Shown: positions 34,562-43,961 of the stretch, in pieces
Numbering within the stretch: position 1 is the first letter of the stretch
Layout of the letters: each line of letters begins with the position of its first letter
Program-made: the position numbers and the translations under genes
Notes under the pieces: model-generated
Told to the model about the DNA's origin: nothing
Seen by the model: the letters and a program-made list of their open reading frames with translations, nothing else
Database searches by the model: none
Assembly: GCF_017942085.1 (NCBI RefSeq)
Contig: NZ_JAGKSP010000006.1
Coordinates: 124,001-188,000 of the forward strand
DNA: 64,000 bases
DNA from: Paenibacillus lignilyticus
GTDB lineage: Bacteria; Bacillota; Bacilli; Paenibacillales; Paenibacillaceae
Direction: 5' to 3'

Positions 34562-35827
34562 ATGAGTATCGTTAAAGGCTGGGCAGGGAAAAAGGTTTTG
34601 TCGTCACCTTTTGTCGTCCAGCTGCTCATTATTATGTATTTGGTTGAATTCGTGAAGGGTGCTTTACTCGTCTCGATTCTCCCTGTTTATATGAGGGAAG
34701 TGCTTCATTTATCTGCTTATGCGGTAGGATGGGCGCTTGCTCTGCAATATATCGGCGATAATGCGTTTCGCAGTCCGCTTGGCTGGGTCATCGACCGTAT
34801 CGGCTACCGCTATGTCATGCTATTCGGCGTGCTGTTCACTAGTGCGTCGGTGCTGATCGTTTCTTATCTTCATGGGATGGGCTGGATTGTAGTGGCATGT
34901 CTGCTGCTCGGGATCGGGACTTCACCGCTATGGCCATGCGTCATTAACGGAGCAACCACTGTGGCCGGTAATGAGTCGAGCGGCACGATTATGAGTGTTG
35001 TTTATATGGCTTGGCTGACTGGGGTCGGCTGTGGCCCGATCGTAATTAATTTCTTCATCACGCACACGTATGCACCTGCCTTTCGGATTCTGATCGGGAT
35101 GATGATTGTAGTCATCATCGTCGCACTGCTGCTTCCGGGGAAGAAACGGTCGATGGAGCTTGAAAATCGAGAAGAAACACCGGTCGCTGCAGCTTCCGAA
35201 GCTGCACATGAGCATTTATCGATGCGGGAACGCGTGCGCAGGTATTTTGCCAAAGTGAGCAGTTCCTTGCATGCCAGCAAGCTGTTGTATCCGGCGATGT
35301 TTACACAGAACTTCGCGCTGGGGCTTCTTACGCCTGTTCTGACGCAATATGCGCGTACGGTCTTGCACCTTACGCCGCAGCAATACAGCATGTATCTCGT
35401 TGCAGGCGGTGCGATAACGGTTATCGGTCTGATTCCGGTCGGCAAATGGGTAGACCGTTTCGGCACGAAGTGGTTCCTCCATGTCGGATTTATTACGGCA
35501 GCCATTTCGTTGTCCGTGCTTGGTTACACACGCTCTCTGCCGCTGGTGCTGGTCATTGTGGCTTTTGTCGGACTAGGCTACGCCTGTATTATTCCGGCGT
35601 GGAACGCGCTGATTGCGCAAGCGATTCCCAAATCGGAACGCGGCGCGGTATGGGGTTTCTTCCTAACAATTGAAGGCCTTGGTATGGTGTTTGGCAGCAT
35701 TATGTCCGGCAAGCTATGGGATATGCTCGGTCCTCATTCTCCTTTTCTGGTCAGCGGCGCCGTTCTGCTTCTCTTGTTTGTTCTTCATTTGTTCATAACA
35801 AGACATAAAGCAGATGTGGTACGATGA
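34562..35827 (+). CDS. MFS transporter
   Basis: A 421-residue protein with 12 predicted helices and a central loop of about 50 charged residues. 'GWVIDRIGYRYVML' is the loop 2-3 signature of the major facilitator superfamily. AGGGGAGC lies upstream of the ATG. The next MFS gene starts 18 bases downstream with its own ribosome site, so the two are probably co-transcribed. Substrate unknown. Confidence 0.87.
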   Translation: MSIVKGWAGKKVLSSPFVVQLLIIMYLVEFVKGALLVSILPVYMREVLHLSAYAVGWALALQYIGDNAFRSPLGWVIDRIGYRYVMLFGVLFTSASVLIVSYLHGMGWIVVACLLLGIGTSPLWPCVINGATTVAGNESSGTIMSVVYMAWLTGVGCGPIVINFFITHTYAPAFRILIGMMIVVIIVALLLPGKKRSMELENREETPVAAASEAAHEHLSMRERVRRYFAKVSSSLHASKLLYPAMFTQNFALGLLTPVLTQYARTVLHLTPQQYSMYLVAGGAITVIGLIPVGKWVDRFGTKWFLHVGFITAAISLSVLGYTRSLPLVLVIVAFVGLGYACIIPAWNALIAQAIPKSERGAVWGFFLTIEGLGMVFGSIMSGKLWDMLGPHSPFLVSGAVLLLLFVLHLFITRHKADVVR

Positions 35828-35845
35828 TGGGGTGGAGGGAACAAA

Positions 35846-37048
35846 ATGACACAAAACAAAGACAAACGACTTGGCATAGTAATGGTTATGCTAATTACGA
35901 CATTTATCGGGTTTGGGATTATTATTCCGGTTTTGCCGGAGCTTATTAAGAAAGCAAGTCCGGGATCGGTAGAATTTCATACCGGCATGATGCTTTCCGT
36001 GTATTCGGCTGTATCCTTTCTGCTCTCGCCGCTGTGGGGCGGACTGTCCGACCGGATCGGACGTCGTCCGGTCATTCTCACCGGCGTGCTCGGCTTTGCG
36101 GCCAGTTTTCTATTATTCGGTATCGCCGACGGAAGTCTGCCGATTATGTATGCGTCGCGTTTGCTCGGAGGGTTATTCTCCGGAGCCGTCACATCCGTCA
36201 TCGTCGCTTACGTTGCCGATGTAACACCGCCCGAGCAGCGGACTCGCGGAATGGGGCTTGTCGGCATGTCGATCGGCCTTGGTTTTACGATTGGACCGGG
36301 CTTCGGCGGTTTGCTTAGCCTCGTCTCGCAGAATACGCCGTTCTTCGCAGCAGCGGCGCTTGCGCTCGTCACGTTCCTGATTGCGGTCACGAAGCTGCCG
36401 GAGTCGCTGCCGCCGGACATGAGGCAAGCGTCGACCGAAGTGAAACCTTCGCGCTGGAGTGCTTTTACCGGCTCGGTGAAATATTTATACGTGCTCGCTC
36501 TGATCGTATCGTTATCGCTGGCAGGTCTTGAAGCGACGCTCCAGCTGTTCGGTATGAAGCGATTCGATGTAACTCCTCTTCAAGTAGGCGTGATGTTCCT
36601 TGTTTGCGGACTCGTCGGTGCACTGGTCCAAGGCGGAATTGTCCGCAGACGGATTCGCAAAGGACAAGAGCCGATGTATATCACGGCAGGACTCATCATA
36701 TCGGCTGCCGGTTTTCTGCTCATGGTTACATCACATTCGCTGCTTAGCTCAACGATTTACTTGGCGATCTTCGGTATCGGCAATGCGCTGATCCGGCCGT
36801 GCGTAACATCGTTGATTACGCAGAAGACAACCGTCGGACAAGGAGTCGCATCCGGTCTAAGCTCGTCCATGGACAGCTTGGGACGTATCATCGGCCCGCT
36901 GTTTGGCGCGTTTCTCTTTACGGTAAACTTGACGCTTCCCTATGTAGCCGGCGGTCTGTTGTCGCTAGCGGCACTTACGCTGCTGCTGCGATTCCGGTTA
37001 CTAAACAGCTCAGCGGTAGAACAAACCAAATCGGTATCGCAACGATAA
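35846..37048 (+). CDS. MFS drug-efflux-type transporter (DHA1 family)
   Basis: A 400-residue, 12-helix protein. Loop 2-3 motif 'GGLSDRIGRRPVIL' is the drug:H+ antiporter signature, and motif C 'GPGFGG' in helix 5 marks an antiporter. It resembles TetA/Bmr-like proteins. GGAGGG lies upstream. Which compound it exports is not predictable. Confidence 0.88.
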   Translation: MTQNKDKRLGIVMVMLITTFIGFGIIIPVLPELIKKASPGSVEFHTGMMLSVYSAVSFLLSPLWGGLSDRIGRRPVILTGVLGFAASFLLFGIADGSLPIMYASRLLGGLFSGAVTSVIVAYVADVTPPEQRTRGMGLVGMSIGLGFTIGPGFGGLLSLVSQNTPFFAAAALALVTFLIAVTKLPESLPPDMRQASTEVKPSRWSAFTGSVKYLYVLALIVSLSLAGLEATLQLFGMKRFDVTPLQVGVMFLVCGLVGALVQGGIVRRRIRKGQEPMYITAGLIISAAGFLLMVTSHSLLSSTIYLAIFGIGNALIRPCVTSLITQKTTVGQGVASGLSSSMDSLGRIIGPLFGAFLFTVNLTLPYVAGGLLSLAALTLLLRFRLLNSSAVEQTKSVSQR

Positions 37049-37053
37049 AATAG

Positions 37054-37108
37054 AAAGCACCTGCATCAGGACGCCGAAGCGGCATAACTGAAGCAGGTGC
37101 TTTTTTAC
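37054..37108. terminator. Bidirectional terminator
   Basis: AAAGCACCTGC / GCAGGTGCTTT stem with a long loop, followed by T runs. Confidence 0.8.
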
Positions 37109-37119
37109 CGTGTAACAAG

Positions 37120-37794
37120 TTATTTGGATATTCCGAGACCTCGCATGATGAACGCAATCGTTTCCTCGCGTTCGCGGGCATCGTCCCATACGGCGTCCTT
37201 GCGTTCTCCATAGAACGTTCGTACGGCAACATAGCCCATGATGGTTGAAATACTAAGCCGTACGACAGTCATCGAAGGCAGATCGACCATCTGTCCCTTC
37301 GCTTGAAATTGCGTCACGAGCTTCTGAAGGCGGGTGAGCACCTTTGCGAGCACATCTCGTTGAAAATGTTCTTGCAGCTCCGGATGAAACGGAATTTCCT
37401 GCATCAATATCCGCAAAATGTTGCGATGCTTCGTTATAAACTCGATCCGATTCTCGATCATGGCGCGAATGACGCCTTCGTAGCTCTCGTAATCGGCATC
37501 AAGCACGCTATTGAAGCCGCGCAGCACAAAGGGAGCAATAAGCTTCGTCATCGCAGGCGCAACAATGGAGAGCAATAAATCCTTCTTCGTCTTGTAATGG
37601 CGGAATATCGTGCCTTCCGCGACCCCGGCGCGCTGCGCGATTTCGCTGGTGGAGGAGCCTGCGAAACCTTTCTCGGCAAATACTTCAATGGCGGATTGCA
37701 GGATTTTCGCCTGCTTCTCGGTCATTTTCTCCACGCCGTTATCGTTTCGCAGCAGCTCTTGTATCCATTGTTCCATCGTTTCATTCCCATTCAT
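37120..37794 (-). CDS. TetR-family regulator
   Basis: A 224-residue repressor. Residues about 30-75 form the TetR helix-turn-helix ('GFAGSSTSEIAQRAGVAEGTIFRHYKTKKDLL' region). The rest is a helical ligand-binding domain. The start ATG 37794 has AAGGAG 9 bases upstream. It is the third gene after the ABC ATPase and permease and probably binds the two palindromes at 39671 and 39721 to control this operon and the divergent RND gene. Confidence 0.88.
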   Translation of the reverse strand: MNGNETMEQWIQELLRNDNGVEKMTEKQAKILQSAIEVFAEKGFAGSSTSEIAQRAGVAEGTIFRHYKTKKDLLLSIVAPAMTKLIAPFVLRGFNSVLDADYESYEGVIRAMIENRIEFITKHRNILRILMQEIPFHPELQEHFQRDVLAKVLTRLQKLVTQFQAKGQMVDLPSMTVVRLSISTIMGYVAVRTFYGERKDAVWDDAREREETIAFIMRGLGISK

Positions 37795-37870
37795 CACGGA
37801 CAACTCCTTCATGCCAGCACCACCACGTTCGCTTCGTTAATCTTGATGATATCACAGAAGTGCGATCCGA

Positions 37871-38896
37871 TTAAATGGCACGATGTTTCTTAAGTGCAAG
37901 GACATTGAGCAAGGCGAAGACAGCCGAGAACCCTATCAGCACATAGACATCCAGCTGAATATCGCTCCAGCCCTCGCCACGAATCATAATGCCTCGCATG
38001 GCGTCGGCGCCGTAATAGAGCGGCATGATGTTGCTTAGTTTCTGCAGCCAAGGGGCCATGGAATCCAAGTTGAACAAGCCCGAGAAGAAGACTTGAGGTA
38101 CGACTACAAGCGGAATGAACTGGATGATTTGAAACTCATTGCTTGCAAAAGAAGAGAGGAGCGTTCCGAGCGTCAGCGCGGTTAACGATAACAGCAGGTT
38201 CATCAGGAGCACGAGCCAGATGGACCCATCCATATAGAGGCCAAGGACGTTAATGGCAAACCAAGCTATTAAAGCCGCTTGAAGCAGCGTAAACAAACCA
38301 AAACCGGATAAATAGCCGAATACAACTTCAGAGCGCCGAATCGGCGTAGCCAGCAGCCGTTCCAATGTGCCGCTCGTTCGTTCTCTCAGGAAGGAAACGC
38401 CGGCCAGCATGAAGACGAAGAAGAAGGAGAAGAAGCCGATCAATACAGGTCCAAAGGAATCGAAGGAGGCCATATCCGCACTGCCGTGCAAATACGTAAT
38501 CGACGGCTGAACAGTAGGCATATCCGATGCACCCATCATGCGCTGCAGCAGGAGCAGGACCATTTTGCTTGAAGCAGGGTCGCTTCCTTCCAACGTAATG
38601 GAAGGTTTTCCTCCGCCGCCAAGGGAAAGCACCGCGTCCAAATCACCGTCTTGGAGCGCCTGTTCGGCGTCCGCGGCGTTATCGTAATTGATGACGTCTG
38701 CGTCGGCTTTCTCAAGCTGCTCGACGAGAGCGGCCGGGATCTGGACACCGCCGATCTGAGGTTCTACCGTGTTACCGTTGAATACAAGCTTCATTAATGT
38801 AAGAATAAGCAGCGGGGCTAGGAACAGGAGTGCCAGCGTACGTTTGTCGCGGACAAATTGGCGGATGATCCGAATGGCAAGCGCTCTGATTCTCAT
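37871..38896 (-). CDS. ABC-2 type permease
   Basis: A 341-residue membrane protein. It has one N-terminal helix, a large extracytoplasmic loop (residues about 40-170), then five helices with 'FLRERTSGTLERLLATPI', the ABC-2 signature. It overlaps the ATPase gene by ATGA. Together they form a drug or lipid exporter. Confidence 0.9.
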   Translation of the reverse strand: MRIRALAIRIIRQFVRDKRTLALLFLAPLLILTLMKLVFNGNTVEPQIGGVQIPAALVEQLEKADADVINYDNAADAEQALQDGDLDAVLSLGGGGKPSITLEGSDPASSKMVLLLLQRMMGASDMPTVQPSITYLHGSADMASFDSFGPVLIGFFSFFFVFMLAGVSFLRERTSGTLERLLATPIRRSEVVFGYLSGFGLFTLLQAALIAWFAINVLGLYMDGSIWLVLLMNLLLSLTALTLGTLLSSFASNEFQIIQFIPLVVVPQVFFSGLFNLDSMAPWLQKLSNIMPLYYGADAMRGIMIRGEGWSDIQLDVYVLIGFSAVFALLNVLALKKHRAI

Positions 38897-39645
38897 TCGC
38901 GAACACCTCCGCCATAGACAATAAAAGCTTCCTCAATCGTCGCGCTTCCACTGCTGGTCTTGATCTCTTCCGGAGTGCCGAGTGCAGTCAGCTTGCCGTC
39001 TCGGATGAGGCCCAGGCGATCACATTTGTCGGCTTCATCCATGACATGCGTCGTAAGGACAATCGTCGTCCCTCGTTTGCGCATTTCGCCGAGCTCCTTC
39101 CAGATGGACTGCCGCAAGACGGGGTCGATGCCGACCGTGGGCTCGTCGAGTACAAGCAGCTCCGGCTCATGCAGCAAGGAGAGAGCAAGCGATAAGCGCC
39201 GCTTCATGCCACCGGAATAAGCAGCCACCGTCTTGTTCAGATCATCTTGGAGATTGACGATCGCCATCGCTGCTTCGATTCGCTGCATCATATGCTGGCC
39301 CTTAAGTCCATACAAGGAAGCGAAGAACGTCAGATTCTCTTTGGCCGTAAGCTCGTTATACAGCGCATCGGACTGCGCCATATAACCGAAGCGCTGAAGC
39401 ATCGACAGTTTCGGCATCTGCTCTCCCAACATGTAGACAGAGCCGCCATCGGCTTTGTCTATACCGGTGATGAGCTTGATCAGCGTTGTTTTGCCGGAGC
39501 CGGATGGACCGAGCAGGCCGAACAATTCGCCGCGTTCTACTTGCAAAGAAATGTTGTCCAGAACGGTCTTGCTGCCGAAGCGGCGTGTAACGGAGCGCAC
39601 GTCGACAACCGGAGCCGGTGAAGCGGAGGTTGATAAATTAGTCAA
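38893..39645 (-). CDS. ABC transporter ATP-binding protein (DrrA type)
   Basis: A 250-residue ATPase. Walker A is 'GPSGSGKT', signature 'YSGGMKRRLSLALSLL', Walker B 'LLVLDEPTVGID', and H-loop 'TTHVMDEAD'. The TTG start at 39645 has GAGGATG upstream. The order ATPase-permease-TetR, opposite an RND pump, makes this a multidrug export island. Confidence 0.92.
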   Translation of the reverse strand: MTNLSTSASPAPVVDVRSVTRRFGSKTVLDNISLQVERGELFGLLGPSGSGKTTLIKLITGIDKADGGSVYMLGEQMPKLSMLQRFGYMAQSDALYNELTAKENLTFFASLYGLKGQHMMQRIEAAMAIVNLQDDLNKTVAAYSGGMKRRLSLALSLLHEPELLVLDEPTVGIDPVLRQSIWKELGEMRKRGTTIVLTTHVMDEADKCDRLGLIRDGKLTALGTPEEIKTSSGSATIEEAFIVYGGGVRE

Positions 39646-39670
39646 TTAGGCTCACATCCTCGTCAGAAAA

Positions 39671-39684
39671 TGAGTGATTACTCA
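39671..39684. promoter_or_regulatory. TetR-type operator 1
   Basis: The palindrome TGAGTGATTACTCA sits at the expected start of the leftward transcript (-10 TAAAAT at 39695-39690, -35 TTTACA at 39719-39714, 18-base spacer). Confidence 0.8.
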
Positions 39685-39689
39685 CATTT

Positions 39690-39719
39690 ATTTTACCGTT
39701 TCGAACCTCATGCTGTAAA
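39690..39719. promoter_or_regulatory. Divergent face-to-face promoters of the efflux genes
   Basis: Leftward: TTTACA / TAAAAT, 18-base spacer. Rightward: TTTACC (39692-39697) / TGTAAA (39714-39719), 16-base spacer. The same hexamers serve both strands. Confidence 0.5.
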
Positions 39720-39720
39720 G

Positions 39721-39734
39721 TGAGTAATCACTCA
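39721..39734. promoter_or_regulatory. TetR-type operator 2
   Basis: TGAGTAATCACTCA is the exact reverse complement of operator 1, 50 bases away, and covers the expected start of the rightward RND transcript. Confidence 0.8.
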
Positions 39735-39854
39735 TTTTGTACCAAGACGTACGTTCGCCTCCGTCTTAGGTCGGGGATAAATACTGGTCTACAGACGTTT
39801 ACATCCCCTATCGGAAAAAGGTATTCTTTAACAAGGAGTTCTGAGGAGAACCAT

Positions 39855-42800
39855 ATGAAAGGGGAAAAGGTAGAAATGCAGTTTATTACCAAATGGGCTT
39901 TTAACAATAAGGCCGCAATGAAACTCGTAGTGCTAATGGCACTCGTGATGGGGGTAATCAGTTACTACAGGCTTCCGATGGAGTTCTTGCCTGAAGCTGA
40001 TAATCCGATGGTTACCATTGCAGCAATCGGACCTGGCTATGATGCCAAATCGATGGAGACCGGCGTAACAGCCAAACTGGAGGAAGCGGTACAGTTCGTG
40101 AAAGGCAAGAGCCTCATGACGTCGTCTTCCGGTAATGGATTTTCCAAAATCGACTTAGCTTTCGATTCGAAGACAAACATGAAGGAAGCAAAAGCGGAGG
40201 TTGAGGCAGCGATTCGCTCGGTTCAATTGCCTGAACGTGTTATGCCTCCGTATGTTGTACAATTCAACACATCCATGATCCCAATCTCTTGGGTTTCCAT
40301 TAACTTAGACGGTGTAGCCGCGCAAGACCGCGAGAAAATGGAGAAAGATCTGATCAATGCCTTTAAGAAGGTAGATGGCGCAGGCGACGTATCGCTCGGC
40401 GGCAAATCGAACCCGAACATTTCCGTTATTCCGGATTCGGCTAAACTGGCTGAGAAAGGCGTTCCGTTCGCTTCTCTGATGGGCGTGCTTCAAGGCCGCG
40501 GCGTTGCTGCTTCCATCGGCGAGAAAACAATCGACGGCGCATCCGGCAACATCAATGTTGAAGCGGCGATTAATGATCTGGATACGCTTCGCAAGCTTCC
40601 GGTCGCTGAAGGCGTAACGCTTGGCGATGTCGCTAAAGTGGAAGCGCAAACCGAGCAAGAGAGCATCAGCAGCCTTGATGGCAAAAATGTCCTCATGCTC
40701 ACGATTTCCAAAACGGCGGATGCCAATGCGGTTAAAGTCGGCGATGGCGTTCAAGAAGAAGTTGAACGTTTAAACAAAGAGATGAAAGGCGTTGAAATCA
40801 AAGTACTTTCGAGCACATCGGAGCAAGTTGTGCATTCCGTAAACTCGATGCTTCGTGAAGTCTTGATGGGCGCACTATTCGCAACTATCGTAATTCTGCT
40901 ATTCATGCGTAATTTGAGAGCTACGCTCGTAACGATCGTATCGATCCCGCTCTCGCTCGGTATTACACTTTACCTGCTTCAAGTTTCCGGCGTAACGCTT
41001 AACATTATTACGCTCGGCGGTGTGGCCGTCGCGGTCGGACGTCTCGTGGATGACAGTATCGTCGTCATCGAGAACATCTATCGCCGCTTGCAGAAAGAAA
41101 CGTTCTCGGTTGGCTTGGTTATGGACGCAACGAAAGAAGTCGCAACAGCGATTACGTCTTCCACGCTTGTAACGGTTGCCGTATTCCTGCCAATGGGCCT
41201 GCTGCGCGGTTCGCTTCAAGCGTTCCTGCTGCCATTCGCATTGACCGTAACCTACTCGCTTCTTGCATCCTTGCTTGTTGCGCTGACCGTAGTGCCGATT
41301 CTCAGCGCAGTGCTGCTGCGCAACACGAAGATGAAAGAGCATGAAGGCTCCAAACGTTTCGCCAATTTCCTAAACTGGAACTTGCAGCATAAATGGGTTC
41401 CGCTTGTCATTGCCGTATTGTTGCTTGTCGGTTCCGTCGGTGCTTACATGTCGATGCCTAAAGGGGCCATCGATTCGTCCAACGCAGCCAACTTATCCGT
41501 GACCTTGGAGTATTCAAGCGATACCCCGACGGATAAAGTAATCGCAGAAGGCCGCAAGCTGGAAGCATTCCTGAACGATCGCAACGATATCGACTGGGTT
41601 CTCATGCAGAACGGCAACAGCGCAGACGGGGCGCAATACGGTGAGGTAACTTCCCCTACGCTGGTCACATATTTGGTTGACATGAAGGAAGGCGCAGATG
41701 CTGAGAAGCTGATCAACGACGTGAAAGGTCAGCGTGCCTCTTATCCGGGAGCCGATCTGAATGCCGGCGCCATGGACTTTGCCGGCGGCGGAAGCTCCAC
41801 TCAGGTTGTGGTTGACGTATCCGGCGATGATCTCGATGCGATCTCCAAAGGTGCAGAGCAAGTGATGGCTGCCGTTAAACCGGTAAAAGACGTTATTAAA
41901 GTGAAGTCGAATCAAGAACAAATGAAACCTGTGTATACGTTCCAATTGGATCCTTTGAAATCGAAAGGTCAAGAGGTTGCCCAGCAGCTTCAAGGCATGA
42001 TGAATCCAATTCCGCTTGGCACCGTGAACATCGATAATCGTACAACGAACGTGATTCTTCAGCCGCTTGCGGATCCGAAATCGGAGAATGACCTGAATGA
42101 GCTGATCGTGATGACAGCGCAAGGTCCTGCTAAGGTTTCATCTGTTGCGAAGCTTGTGAAGAGCGAGCAGGCCAGCGTGTTCTATCATAAAGACGGCAAA
42201 GCTTATGTTCGCGTAACGGCTGACGTCGATCCAAGTCAATTGTCGATCGTCGGCAAAGAAATCACGAAGCAAGTGAATGCTCTTAAAGCGCCTGAAGGCG
42301 TAACGTTCACGGTTGGCGGCGCTTCTGCGGACCAATCGGCAGACTTCGCTGATCTGGGTATCATTATGCTGGTTGCGATCGGTATCGTTTACTTGATCAT
42401 GGTAGTCACATTCAAAACCTTGCGTGCACCGCTTGCTATTCTATGCTCGCTTCCGCTTGCGGCAATCGGCGCTGTGGTAGCCCTGCTCGTATCCAACGTA
42501 TCGCCTGACTTCACGGCGGTGTTCGGAGCGCTCATGCTCGTCGGTATCGTAGTCACGAACGCGATCGTTCTGATCGACCGCGTGAAACAGAACGAACAAC
42601 GGATGGGAATCCGCGAAGCATTGGTAGAAGCCGCAGTAACGCGTGCCCGTCCGATTCTTATGACGGCTATCGCTACGATCTCGGCTATGCTGCCGCTCGT
42701 ATTCGGATCGTCGGAGAGCGGAAGCATCGTATCGCAAAGCTTGGCTATCGTAGTTATCGGTGGTTTGGCTGCTGCAACCTTGCTTACACTGCTTATCATC

Positions 42801-42878
42801 CCATGTATCTATGAGCTGTTCTTCTTCCGCAAAGCGAAACGCCAACGTTTGGCTGCTAAGATGACGAAAGCTGCTTAA
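39855..42878 (+). CDS. RND-family efflux transporter (SwrC-like)
   Basis: A 1007-residue resistance-nodulation-division pump with the two-fold repeat: 12 helices and two large outer loops. 'GVAVAVGRLVDDSIVVIENI' is the helix-4 proton-relay region with paired Asp. The length matches firmicute SwrC/YerP, which exports surfactin-like lipopeptides and other amphiphiles. Start ATG 39855 has GAGGAG upstream; the frame extends back over operator 2, so that part is not coding. No adaptor gene is adjacent. Confidence 0.93.
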   Translation: MKGEKVEMQFITKWAFNNKAAMKLVVLMALVMGVISYYRLPMEFLPEADNPMVTIAAIGPGYDAKSMETGVTAKLEEAVQFVKGKSLMTSSSGNGFSKIDLAFDSKTNMKEAKAEVEAAIRSVQLPERVMPPYVVQFNTSMIPISWVSINLDGVAAQDREKMEKDLINAFKKVDGAGDVSLGGKSNPNISVIPDSAKLAEKGVPFASLMGVLQGRGVAASIGEKTIDGASGNINVEAAINDLDTLRKLPVAEGVTLGDVAKVEAQTEQESISSLDGKNVLMLTISKTADANAVKVGDGVQEEVERLNKEMKGVEIKVLSSTSEQVVHSVNSMLREVLMGALFATIVILLFMRNLRATLVTIVSIPLSLGITLYLLQVSGVTLNIITLGGVAVAVGRLVDDSIVVIENIYRRLQKETFSVGLVMDATKEVATAITSSTLVTVAVFLPMGLLRGSLQAFLLPFALTVTYSLLASLLVALTVVPILSAVLLRNTKMKEHEGSKRFANFLNWNLQHKWVPLVIAVLLLVGSVGAYMSMPKGAIDSSNAANLSVTLEYSSDTPTDKVIAEGRKLEAFLNDRNDIDWVLMQNGNSADGAQYGEVTSPTLVTYLVDMKEGADAEKLINDVKGQRASYPGADLNAGAMDFAGGGSSTQVVVDVSGDDLDAISKGAEQVMAAVKPVKDVIKVKSNQEQMKPVYTFQLDPLKSKGQEVAQQLQGMMNPIPLGTVNIDNRTTNVILQPLADPKSENDLNELIVMTAQGPAKVSSVAKLVKSEQASVFYHKDGKAYVRVTADVDPSQLSIVGKEITKQVNALKAPEGVTFTVGGASADQSADFADLGIIMLVAIGIVYLIMVVTFKTLRAPLAILCSLPLAAIGAVVALLVSNVSPDFTAVFGALMLVGIVVTNAIVLIDRVKQNEQRMGIREALVEAAVTRARPILMTAIATISAMLPLVFGSSESGSIVSQSLAIVVIGGLAAATLLTLLIIPCIYELFFFRKAKRQRLAAKMTKAA

Positions 42879-42894
42879 TTAGCGATTAACCGGA

Positions 42895-42932
42895 AAAGCC
42901 TTACGTCTTGCATAGACGTAAGGCTTTTTTAC
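42895..42932. terminator. Bidirectional terminator
   Basis: Perfect 15-bp stem (42895-42909 with 42915-42929), loop TGCAT, T run. Confidence 0.93.
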
Positions 42933-42939
42933 GTTTCGG

Positions 42940-43794
42940 TCAATAGCTTCCCGCAGGAATTTCCGTCCACTGGCTCAACCACTGCTCATAAGAGGCTTCG
43001 TTTTCAGGCTGCACCGCACTTCTGGCAATGAAACCTTGCGCTTTGCCGCTCTCGGTTGCCAACGCAGTTGCTTCATAGCGAATATCCATAGACCAGCGCA
43101 CGGCATCCGACTTGTTCGGCAGTGCCCGGTGAGGGAGGAGCTGGGTGAAACAAAGGGCGTCGCCAGGCTCCATTTCCACGGAGAGCGCAACAAGCTTCGC
43201 GGCATCCTCGCGTTTAAGCCCCAGGAAGTTCGTCTCCTCGTCGATAACGCCATCCAGCAGCGTTTGGTCGAAGAATCCCGGCGCGACCTGCAGACAGCTG
43301 TTATATTCGGTTACGCGCTGCAATGGCATCCAGATGGACACAACATGGGTATTCTCGGCGTCACGGTAATATTGGGCGTCCTGATGCCACGGCGTATCCG
43401 TCCACTTCTGATCGGGCAGCTTCGGTCTGGCATTAAAAATGCCATGGACGGATACCTCATCCGTTTCAAGCAGCTGCTCAGCAATATCGAGCAGCGCGGG
43501 ATTTTTCAAGAAATCGTACATGTCTCTGCCCACAAGATCGCGACGAGGGCTGCGTCCGTACTTTGGTTTGCCAGCATCATGCCACAGCTGAACGAGACGA
43601 TGCTGAAAGTCCAGCTCTTGTTTCTTATCGGTAATCAGCTTGCGTTCATACCAGGACTCCACCAATTCATCGACCCATTTGCTAATGATCCGTTCTGCCA
43701 GCACCAGAGCCGGCTCCGGAACTACATGCTTCAGATGAACATAATGATGACGTTTATAAAATCGAAGCTGTTCCTCACTTAGACGAACCTTCAT
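42940..43794 (-). CDS. Phytanoyl-CoA dioxygenase (PhyH) family protein
   Basis: A 284-residue Fe(II)/2-oxoglutarate oxygenase. The iron ligands are His-x-Asp in 'PWHQDAQYY' and a distal His in 'LLPHRALPN', followed by the 2-oxoglutarate-binding Arg in 'RWSMDIRY'. The start is ATG 43794 with GGGGAG. Divergence from an AraC gene suggests an inducible small-molecule hydroxylation. Bacterial members act on varied substrates, so the product is not assigned. Confidence 0.87.
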   Translation of the reverse strand: MKVRLSEEQLRFYKRHHYVHLKHVVPEPALVLAERIISKWVDELVESWYERKLITDKKQELDFQHRLVQLWHDAGKPKYGRSPRRDLVGRDMYDFLKNPALLDIAEQLLETDEVSVHGIFNARPKLPDQKWTDTPWHQDAQYYRDAENTHVVSIWMPLQRVTEYNSCLQVAPGFFDQTLLDGVIDEETNFLGLKREDAAKLVALSVEMEPGDALCFTQLLPHRALPNKSDAVRWSMDIRYEATALATESGKAQGFIARSAVQPENEASYEQWLSQWTEIPAGSY

Positions 43795-43961
43795 AGCGGC
43801 TTCTCCCCTTAGTGCTTGATACATCTATTGTACGGTCATGGAAGGAGAGGAGACTATGGCGATATCACGTTACAATTTGACCATTTGTCGTTAGAATATA
43901 GAGTGCGATGCATCGGATATACATTAAGTTGATCATTTTACGATAAAGGGGTCGATCATCC

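Noticed and set aside
43036..43782. 248-codon plus-strand frame across phyH
   Set aside because: Antisense to a gene with intact iron ligands.
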